Of a stretch of DNA of 19,405 nt, positions 7,477-13,580 are shown piece by piece (within the stretch, counting starts at the first letter, position 1; every line of letters begins with the position of its first letter). The notes under the pieces were generated by a model. It did not search any database and had not been told where the DNA came from. It saw nothing but the letters and a program-made list of their open reading frames with translations. Position numbers and translations under genes: made by a program. This stretch comes from JAAYLC01 sp035654795 (lineage in GTDB: Bacteria; Bacteroidota; Bacteroidia; Flavobacteriales; Flavobacteriaceae). The stretch spans positions 1-19,405 of the forward strand of contig DASRWC010000093.1 of NCBI GenBank assembly GCA_035654795.1, read 5' to 3'.

Positions 7477-8898
7477 ATGACAAGAAGACTTAGATTTTTA
7501 AATACCAAACATCTTTTTACTCTTTTTTTATCAGGAGTTTTCTGTATTTCCATGTCCGCAATTGCTCAAGAACATCAACGCGATTCCTTAATGATGCGGA
7601 AAATTTTCGACACCGCTTTGGAACAAGGGAAGAGTTATGAATGGCTTGATCATATTTCAAATAAAATTGGAGCACGATTGTCGGGCTCAGTAGGAGAAGA
7701 ACAGATGATTGCATACACCAAGGCACAGCTGGAAGAGCTGGGGTTGGATAAAGTATGGTTGCAGCCTGTGATGGTTCCTAAATGGACGCGCGGATTTAAA
7801 GAGTATGCCTATATTGAAACTGGTAAAGGAGAGCGAAAAGAAATGAATATTGCGGCTCTTGGGGGTTCTGTGGCAACACCAAGTTTGGGAATTACGGCAG
7901 AAGTTGTAGAAGTGAAAAGTTTTGAAGAACTGAAAAATCTTGGAAAAAATAAGATTCAAGGCAAAATTGTTTTCTTTAATCGTCCCATGGATCCGAAAAA
8001 TATCCAAACCTTTATTTCCTATAGCGAGAGCGGCGATCAGCGTTGGGCAGGAGCACAAGAAAGTGCTAAATATGGGGCTGTAGGAGTTATTGTGCGTTCT
8101 CTTGGTCTTAGAATGGATGATTATCCACATACCGGAGCCATGACCTATGGTGATCTTCCTCAAGATAAAAGAATCCCGGCGGTATCAATCAGTACCAACG
8201 GAGCAGAACATTTGAGTAGCATGTTAAAATTGAAGCCCGATCTGAAGTTTTATTTCAAAACAAACTCTAAAACCTGGGAGGATGTTCAAAGTTATAATGT
8301 AGTCGGTGAAATTACAGGAACAGAATTTCCGGACAAATATATGGTTGTAGGTGGTCATCACGATAGCTGGGATCTTGGGGATGGGGCACATGATGATGGT
8401 GCCGGAGTGGTACAGAGCATGGAGGTTTTAAGAATTTTCAAAAAGATAGGATACAAGCCACGTCACACCATTCGTGTAGTTCTCTTTGCTAATGAAGAAA
8501 ACGGCTTGCGCGGAGGAAGGAAATATGCAGAAGAAATAAAACGGAAAAAAGAAAAACATGTTTTCGCTCTGGAAAGTGATGCCGGAGGGTTTACTCCTCG
8601 CGGATTCTCAATTGATACGGATGAGAAGAATTTAAAACAAATACAAAACTGGAGAAGTTTGTTTGAACCCTATCTGATTCATCTCTTTCTTCCCGGTTAT
8701 GCCGGTGCCGATATAAACCCCATGAAAGGAAATATTGATGTGCTTGCCGGACTTCTTCCCGATAGTCAGCGTTATTTTGATATCCATCACAATGCAAGTG
8801 ATACTTTTGATCAAGTAAACAAACGTGAACTTGAATTGGGATCCGCTGCTATGGCAAGTCTGATGTATCTAATGGATATTCACGGCGCTGCGGAATAA
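7477..8898 (+). CDS. Secreted M28 metallopeptidase, carboxypeptidase Q-like
   Basis: A 473-residue di-zinc exopeptidase of family M28, closest in layout to mammalian carboxypeptidase Q (PGCP). Residues 1-30 are a signal peptide ending MSAIA, after a rather long basic start. A PA-like insert occupies about 130-265. The catalytic domain shows GGHHDSWDLGDG with zinc ligand H294, GAHDDGAG with bridging D306, the pair E340/E341 (catalytic base and ligand) in NEENGLRGG, D368 in ESDAGG, and H437/H438 in DIHHNASDT. The spacings D306-E340 (34), E341-D368 (27) and D368-H438 (70) equal those I recall for human CPQ. It should cleave dipeptides or N-terminal residues in the periplasm or outside. It follows the regulator gene by 44 bp and converges with the next gene, leaving 4 bp. 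Confidence 0.93.
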   Translation: MTRRLRFLNTKHLFTLFLSGVFCISMSAIAQEHQRDSLMMRKIFDTALEQGKSYEWLDHISNKIGARLSGSVGEEQMIAYTKAQLEELGLDKVWLQPVMVPKWTRGFKEYAYIETGKGERKEMNIAALGGSVATPSLGITAEVVEVKSFEELKNLGKNKIQGKIVFFNRPMDPKNIQTFISYSESGDQRWAGAQESAKYGAVGVIVRSLGLRMDDYPHTGAMTYGDLPQDKRIPAVSISTNGAEHLSSMLKLKPDLKFYFKTNSKTWEDVQSYNVVGEITGTEFPDKYMVVGGHHDSWDLGDGAHDDGAGVVQSMEVLRIFKKIGYKPRHTIRVVLFANEENGLRGGRKYAEEIKRKKEKHVFALESDAGGFTPRGFSIDTDEKNLKQIQNWRSLFEPYLIHLFLPGYAGADINPMKGNIDVLAGLLPDSQRYFDIHHNASDTFDQVNKRELELGSAAMASLMYLMDIHGAAE

Positions 8899-8902
8899 AA
8901 TT

Positions 8903-9145
8903 CTAAGGTTTACAATGCTTGCAAGGCGTATATCCTTTTTTTTCGGCTTGTGATTTTGAGATTTTTATCTTACTCTGCCTTAAATGTCTGCAGTTTGATT
9001 TGTGGTATTTCGTTCCGGTCTTTGTTACATAAACTGTTTCTTGAACGGGGATAACTGCAACAGAAGAAGGGGTTGAAAAGAGGGATGAAAAAGATGGCGT
9101 GAGCAAGAAGCTCCACAAGACACAAAGGAGTAGTAATCTTTTCAT
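8903..9145 (-). CDS. Small secreted Cys/His-rich protein
   Basis: The protein has 80 residues from the ATG at 9145; a frame from a TTG at 9151 would add only two residues and is less likely. A signal peptide covers about 1-21. The mature part ends in a compact module: VYVTKTGTKYH, then SNC (C52), a basic stretch, and YTPCKHCKP (C75 and C78), with H48 close to C52. This pattern of one Cys, about 22 residues, then CxxC resembles short Cys-rich tails seen on some bacterial secreted nucleases and in the zinc module of Ada, as far as I remember. A zinc site made of C52, C75, C78 and a His is plausible but unproven. A short palindrome, AACTTA-TT-TAAGTT, sits at 9150-9163 just before the start. No function can be assigned. 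Confidence 0.75.
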   Translation of the reverse strand: MKRLLLLCVLWSFLLTPSFSSLFSTPSSVAVIPVQETVYVTKTGTKYHKSNCRHLRQSKIKISKSQAEKKGYTPCKHCKP

Positions 9146-9209
9146 CTTCAACTTATTTAAGTTCTAAATTTCGGAAGATACTTTTGAAATACAAATATTA
9201 CAGGAGAAA

Positions 9210-9881
9210 CTATTTTTTATTCTTCTTTTGCATCATTTTTTCATATTCCCGGATAACACTTTTTCGCCCAATGGTTTTTGTAATAATATCTTTATCCAGA
9301 TCCCATCCTCGCGCCGGCGAATATTGTCGGGCATACCATATTATTTGAAGATGGATTTTATTCCATAAATCTTTCGGAAAAAGGCGTTTTGCATCACGTT
9401 CGGTTTGCACCACATTTTTTCCGTTCGAAAAGCCCCACCGGAACATCATCCGGTGAATATGGGTATCAACCGGAAAGGCCGGAATATTAAAAGCCTGACT
9501 CACCACCACACTGGCGGTCTTATGTCCTACGGCCGGTAGTTCTTCCAAGGCTTCAATATCTGCCGGAACTTTTCCTCCATATTTATCGATTAGGATTTGG
9601 GATAATCCATGGATGCCTTTAGATTTCATGGGAGATAGTCCCACCGGACGAATAATATCTCTGATTTCTTCCACTGAAAGTTTAACCATATCAAAGGGAT
9701 TATCTGCAATTTCAAAAAGCTTCGGAGTGATTTGGTTGACCCTAACGTCTGTACTTTGGGCTGAGAGGAGTACTGCAATAAGCAAAGTATAAGGATCTTT
9801 ATGATCTAAGGGAATGGGAACTTGAGGATAAATTTCATTTAACGTATCAATAACGAATTGCACCTTTTCTATTTTGGTCAT
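9210..9881 (-). CDS. nth: Endonuclease III (Nth) without Fe-S cluster cysteines
   Basis: A 223-residue DNA glycosylase/AP lyase of the HhH-GPD superfamily that removes oxidised pyrimidines. The substrate-side motif LLSAQSTD (38-45) matches Nth. The helix-hairpin-helix is LPAVGHKTA (115-123) with catalytic K121, and the catalytic Asp is D139 in PVDTHIHR. Both catalytic residues (K120/D138 in E. coli) are therefore kept. The C-terminal region, where E. coli Nth has four cysteines binding [4Fe-4S], reads IWYARQYSPARGWDLDKDI and contains none; indeed the whole protein has no cysteine. Its length is normal, so this is not a truncation. It is divergent from the peroxiredoxin gene with 30 bp between starts. 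Function as base-excision repair enzyme is well supported; the absence of the cluster is read directly. Confidence 0.93.
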   Translation of the reverse strand: MTKIEKVQFVIDTLNEIYPQVPIPLDHKDPYTLLIAVLLSAQSTDVRVNQITPKLFEIADNPFDMVKLSVEEIRDIIRPVGLSPMKSKGIHGLSQILIDKYGGKVPADIEALEELPAVGHKTASVVVSQAFNIPAFPVDTHIHRMMFRWGFSNGKNVVQTERDAKRLFPKDLWNKIHLQIIWYARQYSPARGWDLDKDIITKTIGRKSVIREYEKMMQKKNKK

Positions 9882-9897
9882 TTCCAGTATTTTTATA

Positions 9898-9905
9898 CAA
9901 AAATA
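9898..9905 (-). promoter_or_regulatory. Bacteroidota -7 box (TATTTTTG) for nth
   Basis: The minus strand reads TATTTTTG, matching TAnnTTTG, 16 bp before the nth ATG at 9881. The whole gap to the peroxiredoxin start at 9912 is 30 bp, so promoters for the two genes must overlap each other or lie within the opposite gene. No -33 element was recognised. Confidence 0.45.
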
Positions 9906-9911
9906 ACATTT

Positions 9912-10367
9912 ATGACATCACTAAAGAAAGGCGATCCCGCACCGGATTTTTCCATACAAGACCAAGACGGAAATTTAGTTTCAACTAAAGATTTTGAAGG
10001 AAAGAAATGGGTTCTTTTCTTCTATCCGAAAGCCAGTACTCCCGGATGTACTAATGAAGTCTGTAACCTAAGAGACAATTATCAAGAGCTACAAGAAGCA
10101 GGTTATGCTCTACTGGGTGTAAGTGCCGACTCACAAAAGCGACAAAAAAACTTCCAAATGAAAAATAATCTTCCCTTTCATTTGCTAGCCGATGTGGATA
10201 AGAAAGTTATCAATGCCTATGGTGTATGGGGCCCCAAGAAATTTATGGGAAAATCTTTTGACGGCATTCATCGCACCACTTTCGTGATTGATGAAAATGG
10301 TATTATCGACAGGATAATAGATAATGTAAAAACCAAAGATCACGCTGCACAAATCCTTGAAGGATAA
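9912..10367 (+). CDS. bcp: Thioredoxin-dependent thiol peroxidase (Bcp/PrxQ)
   Basis: A 151-residue peroxiredoxin of the PrxQ/Bcp group, which reduces hydrogen peroxide and organic peroxides with thioredoxin as electron donor. The active-site segment is FFYPKASTPGCTNEVCNLRD, with peroxidatic C46 and resolving C51 five residues apart, as in E. coli Bcp. The conserved start GDPAPDFSIQDQDG and the later HRTTFVIDENG also fit. The length is typical. The ATG at 9912 was chosen; an in-frame TTG at 9858 would add 18 residues unlike any Bcp and would overlap the nth coding sequence. It is a cytoplasmic enzyme. It is divergent from nth, which repairs oxidised bases, so a shared oxidative-stress context is reasonable. 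Confidence 0.96.
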   Translation: MTSLKKGDPAPDFSIQDQDGNLVSTKDFEGKKWVLFFYPKASTPGCTNEVCNLRDNYQELQEAGYALLGVSADSQKRQKNFQMKNNLPFHLLADVDKKVINAYGVWGPKKFMGKSFDGIHRTTFVIDENGIIDRIIDNVKTKDHAAQILEG

Positions 10368-10406
10368 TGGAATCAAGAAACTATTAGTGATCTATGACAA
10401 AATCCC

Positions 10407-11285
10407 ATGGGTAAATCATTGCTCGTTTTGCTTTTGTTACTTGCTACAGCGGTCATAGCACAGCCCTATAAACCTCTATTGGCTGAGCATAATGAATGGC
10501 ATCTCACCAGTTGTGATTACGGTTGCTTTACGGATGTTTACTATACCGCCGGAGACACCATAGTGAATGGAAAGAATCATAAAATTTTGGATGGTTACCA
10601 CTATATTTCGCGTTCATTTTTGTTGAGAGAAGATATCTCGGAACGTAAGGTGTATGTAACGCTATCTAGTTTCAGAAATGAAGAGCATTTGTTGTATGAT
10701 TTCTCTATGCAAGTGGGTGATAGTATTGATATCAAAAATCCCATAACTCCTTTTCCCTATGATGGAGGTTTTTATAAATTAGATTCCATTGTATCCCGCC
10801 CTCTGTTGTATGGAGAATATCACAGATATTTTTACTTATCTCCTTCTCTTGGAAATACCATCAGCACCAATTCTGCAGTATGGATAGAGGGAATAGGTTC
10901 CCTTTCAATGATCACGGCTCCCGGTGGGGATCCAAATGTGGATGGAGCGGGTTTGTTGAGTTGTTCTTTTAGAAATGGACAATTGCAATATGCCGATTAT
11001 GATATTGTTGAAGAATGCATTCCGCGAATTCTAAACGTTACGAAAAACCGATACAAAACGTTGCAACTGCTCCGTCGAGAGAACAATAAATTTCTTCTGA
11101 TACACGCCAATAGAATAAAAAGGCTGCATGTTTTGAATGCACAAGGAAGAAGGATTATGGAAATTAAAAATCGGAATGACTCTATAGAACTAGATTTATC
11201 CGGCTACCCTTCGGGTATCTATCTTGTGCTTGCCGAATCTGAATCCGGAATCCGGGAAGTATTGAGAACTATTAACAGTAATTAA
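10407..11285 (+). CDS. Secreted protein with probable T9SS C-terminal domain
   Basis: A 292-residue predicted secreted protein. Residues 1-18 form a signal peptide (LLVLLLLLATAVIAQ). The middle (about 19-205) is rich in Tyr, Gly and Asp and holds the segments FLLREDISERKVYVTLSS and EHLLYDFSMQVGDSI, a pattern I associate with many uncharacterised flavobacterial surface proteins. The end, about 225-292, contains RLHVLNAQGRRIMEI, then LDLSGYPSGIYLVL and a basic terminus, which matches the second half of a type A T9SS sorting domain. The usual VYPNP opening is absent. No catalytic motif is visible. The gene follows bcp by 39 bp and is 10 bp from the next lipoprotein gene, so it may share a transcript with that gene. 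Function unknown. Confidence 0.82.
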   Translation: MGKSLLVLLLLLATAVIAQPYKPLLAEHNEWHLTSCDYGCFTDVYYTAGDTIVNGKNHKILDGYHYISRSFLLREDISERKVYVTLSSFRNEEHLLYDFSMQVGDSIDIKNPITPFPYDGGFYKLDSIVSRPLLYGEYHRYFYLSPSLGNTISTNSAVWIEGIGSLSMITAPGGDPNVDGAGLLSCSFRNGQLQYADYDIVEECIPRILNVTKNRYKTLQLLRRENNKFLLIHANRIKRLHVLNAQGRRIMEIKNRNDSIELDLSGYPSGIYLVLAESESGIREVLRTINSN

Positions 11286-11295
11286 ATTTCGAGTT

Positions 11296-11715
11296 ATGAG
11301 AAAAATAGGACTTATTTTATTTTCAGCTGCCACTTTCGCCTTAGCTTCTTGCGAGGCCACAAAGAGCACAGCGACGCAAACTTCTACAGTAGAAAGAGAG
11401 ACTAGTAGCGGACGTAATACTTCCGGTACGAACCGATCTGTTTCACACGCTGATTCCAAGACAGATGCTAAAAAGAAAGAAATAGAGCAAGCTCGTGAAA
11501 TGTATAGAGAAATCGGCATGAGTTCGGAACAAATTGAGCGATATGAACGACTTACTAAAGGAGCAGAAACATCAAACAGAGGCCGTTCCAATCAAGGGAG
11601 TAATGAATATGAGCGTATAGAGCAACAAGATAAAATCATGAGAGAAATTCTCGACGATCAGCAATTTAAACGTTATCAGGATTGGGTGTTAAAACAATCC
11701 AGAACAAGAAACTGA
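11296..11715 (+). CDS. Small lipoprotein with a duplicated charged helix motif
   Basis: A 139-residue protein with a lipoprotein signal (lipobox LASC, C19) and a low-complexity Ser/Thr-rich linker (about 22-58). The rest is highly charged and helical. Two stretches resemble each other: 64-88 (EQAREMYREIGMSSEQIERY...) and 109-133 (EQQDKIMREILDDQQFKRYQ...), sharing the pattern EQ-x4-(M/Y)-REI-x-(S/D)-(E/D/Q)Q-x-x-RY. The '(S/D)xxQ...RY' spacing recalls the LTxxQ motif of Spy/CpxP-like periplasmic proteins, but this is only a resemblance. Its stop codon lies inside a strong hairpin. It is probably anchored in the envelope; role unknown. Confidence 0.78.
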   Translation: MRKIGLILFSAATFALASCEATKSTATQTSTVERETSSGRNTSGTNRSVSHADSKTDAKKKEIEQAREMYREIGMSSEQIERYERLTKGAETSNRGRSNQGSNEYERIEQQDKIMREILDDQQFKRYQDWVLKQSRTRN

Positions 11716-11735
11716 CTTCAAATTTCTGAAGTCAG
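11712..11735. terminator. Bidirectional hairpin terminator between convergent genes
   Basis: CTGACTTCA and TGAAGTCAG form a perfect 9-bp stem around a 6-base loop. The stop codon of the plus-strand lipoprotein gene is part of the stem. On the minus strand the stem is followed by TTTCTTGTT, a fair U-tract, so it fits as terminator of the AbgT gene (stop at 11769). On the plus strand the tail is weaker (CGTGTCTTT). Confidence 0.68.
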
Positions 11736-11768
11736 CGTGTCTTTAGGTCTGAATATGCTGAGGAATTC

Positions 11769-13322
11769 TTATGGAATATAATCATAAGTAGCTTGCAATC
11801 CCAATGGAATTCCCAATGCCCAATATAGCAATAAGAAGAGCGTCCACAGGAAGAAAAAGGCGATGGAATAAGGAATCATGGTGGAAACCAAAGTTCCTAT
11901 TCCGGTACTTTTAACGTATTTCTGACAATACACCACAACCAATGGGAAGTAAGGCATGAGCGGTGTAATGATGTTTGAAACAGAATCTCCCACACGATAA
12001 GAAGCCTGAGTCAAATCAGGTGAAATACCTAATTGCATAAGCATAGGCACCATGATGGGTGCAATTAATGCCCATTTTGCTGAAGCCGAACCAATAAAAA
12101 TATTAACTGAGGCGGTAAGGATTACAATACCGATAATGGTGATTTCTGCAGGTAAATTCATGGCCTGCAAACCCGAAGCGCCTTTTAATGCCAACAGTGC
12201 ACCCAGATTTGATTTTGCAAAGGCATCAATAAAAAGCGCGCAGAAAAATGCCATGACAATATAATAGCTCATTCCGCTCATGGATTTAGACATACTGTCT
12301 ATGATGTCTTTTGTAGATTTAAATGTCCCGGAGATCATCCCATACACCACACCGGGAATAAGGAAAATTATAAAAATTAAAGGCACGATGGAACGCATTA
12401 AAGGAGCGGAGAATGAGGCAATCTCTCCATTGGCATCCCGCAAGGCAGAATCAGCCGGAGCAGACCATAGAAAAAGTCCCGCCAAACTTAAAATCATGGC
12501 AGCAACAGCCGCATAGAAAGCTTTTTTCTCTTTCCTATCTAATGCGCCCATTCCGGTCTCTTCGGCTTCGTCTATCTGTACAGGAACCTTCTTCAGGCGC
12601 GGTTCTACAATTTTGTCCGTCACATACCATCCAATAAGTGTAATAAGAATGGAAGAGGCAGCTGTGAAATACCAGTTGTTCAAGGGATTCAATTCTATTA
12701 CCGGATCAATGATCCGTGCTGCTGATTGGGTAAATCCTTGTAATAATGGATCGATACCCGAAGGAATGAAATTTGCCGAAAACCCTCCCGAGACTCCGGC
12801 AAAGGCAGCGGCTATTCCGGCAATGGGGTGCCGTCCGGCAGCATAAAAAATCACGCCTCCTAAAGGTATTACCAACACATATCCGGCATCTGTGGCTGTA
12901 TGCGAAACTATCGCTACCAGAATCAGCATCGGGGTTAATAGACTTTTCGGGGTAATCTGTAGCATCGATTTCAGACCTGCATTAATGAATCCGGAATGCT
13001 CTGCTACACCCACTCCAAGCATGGCAACAAGGACAATCCCAAGAGGTGCAAAATTCATGAAAACCGTAACCATATTTGCCAGAAAATCAGCAAGGGCACT
13101 ACCGGTAAGCAAGTTGTTGATGGCGATGGCTTCCCCGGTTGTCGGGTTTATTTCAGAAAAAGTAAAGGTTGAAAAAACAGCCGAAAGTATCCAGATAATT
13201 ATCATCAGAGTGAAAAACAAAATAGCCGGATCGGGAAGTTTGTTTCCTGCTCTTTCAACAAAATCCAAAAGTTTGTTGATTAATCCTTTTTTTGGTGTGG
13301 CAAGCTCGTCGGTAGGTGTCAT
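11769..13322 (-). CDS. AbgT-family transporter
   Basis: A 517-residue inner-membrane transporter of the AbgT family (E. coli AbgT, p-aminobenzoyl-glutamate uptake; MtrF and YdaH, linked to sulfonamide efflux). It opens with ERAGNKLPDPAILFF (about 23-37), typical of the family, and is predicted to have about a dozen hydrophobic segments. The first re-entrant hairpin carries GGFSANFIPSGID (179-191), with N184, P187, S188 and D191; the second contains the stretch SASAKWALIAPIMVPML, followed by RVGDSVSNIITPLMPYFP. A charged cytoplasmic loop lies at about 238-266. Substrate cannot be decided between p-aminobenzoyl-glutamate and related or drug-like compounds; no abgA/abgB hydrolase genes are beside it. 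It is a single-gene unit with its own promoter and hairpin terminator. Confidence 0.93.
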   Translation of the reverse strand: MTPTDELATPKKGLINKLLDFVERAGNKLPDPAILFFTLMIIIWILSAVFSTFTFSEINPTTGEAIAINNLLTGSALADFLANMVTVFMNFAPLGIVLVAMLGVGVAEHSGFINAGLKSMLQITPKSLLTPMLILVAIVSHTATDAGYVLVIPLGGVIFYAAGRHPIAGIAAAFAGVSGGFSANFIPSGIDPLLQGFTQSAARIIDPVIELNPLNNWYFTAASSILITLIGWYVTDKIVEPRLKKVPVQIDEAEETGMGALDRKEKKAFYAAVAAMILSLAGLFLWSAPADSALRDANGEIASFSAPLMRSIVPLIFIIFLIPGVVYGMISGTFKSTKDIIDSMSKSMSGMSYYIVMAFFCALFIDAFAKSNLGALLALKGASGLQAMNLPAEITIIGIVILTASVNIFIGSASAKWALIAPIMVPMLMQLGISPDLTQASYRVGDSVSNIITPLMPYFPLVVVYCQKYVKSTGIGTLVSTMIPYSIAFFFLWTLFLLLYWALGIPLGLQATYDYIP

Positions 13323-13339
13323 AATCGGTCAGATTTTGG

Positions 13340-13347
13340 CAAAAATA
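13340..13347 (-). promoter_or_regulatory. Bacteroidota -7 box (TATTTTTG) for the AbgT gene
   Basis: The minus strand reads TATTTTTG, an exact TAnnTTTG match, 17 bp before the AbgT ATG at 13322. The nearest TTG upstream (13373-13371) is 23 bp away, slightly more than the usual 19-21. That TTG falls inside the dyad at 13370-13401. Confidence 0.5.
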
Positions 13348-13369
13348 TCTAAAAAATCGGGGCTAAAAT

Positions 13370-13401
13370 ACAATTATTGTTTGATATCCATCAATCATTG
13401 T
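13370..13401. promoter_or_regulatory. 32-bp dyad, possible operator for AbgT gene
   Basis: The 32 bases are an imperfect palindrome: 13 of 16 position pairs are complementary about a centre at 13385/13386. The outer arms ACAATTATTG and CAATCATTGT match at 9 of 10 positions, and the centre is GATATC. It lies in the 258-bp gap between the divergent AbgT and barrel genes, just upstream of the AbgT promoter. The loop would be too poor for a terminator, so a dimeric regulator site is the more likely reading. Confidence 0.45.
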
Positions 13402-13521
13402 AACGCCTTCCCGGAGATAAAAAACACAGAGGAGATGCCTGATTCTGAAACAAAAACAAGTTCAGTTAAAACTTTTTACAAAATATATAGCGTAATGTTC
13501 CAACTTTCAGAGAATAAATTA

Positions 13522-13529
13522 GATTTTTG
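13522..13529 (+). promoter_or_regulatory. Weak -7-like box (GATTTTTG) before the barrel gene
   Basis: GATTTTTG differs from TAnnTTTG in the first two bases and lies about 51 bp before the ATG at 13581. It overlaps an in-frame TTG that could extend the protein. No -33 TTG is present at the right distance, so this is tentative. Confidence 0.25.
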
Positions 13530-13580
13530 TCGGTTTTACATAACGATGGTTTCATCTTTAATAAACATTCCTCCCTTTTC

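Noticed and set aside
7687..8163. Minus-strand open frame of 158 codons
   Set aside because: Antisense to the M28 peptidase, whose catalytic residues are intact; no evidence of independent function.
13374..13384. TATTGTTTG as plus-strand -7 box for the barrel gene
   Set aside because: Spacing between TA and TTTG is three bases instead of two, and it is about 200 bp from the start codon.
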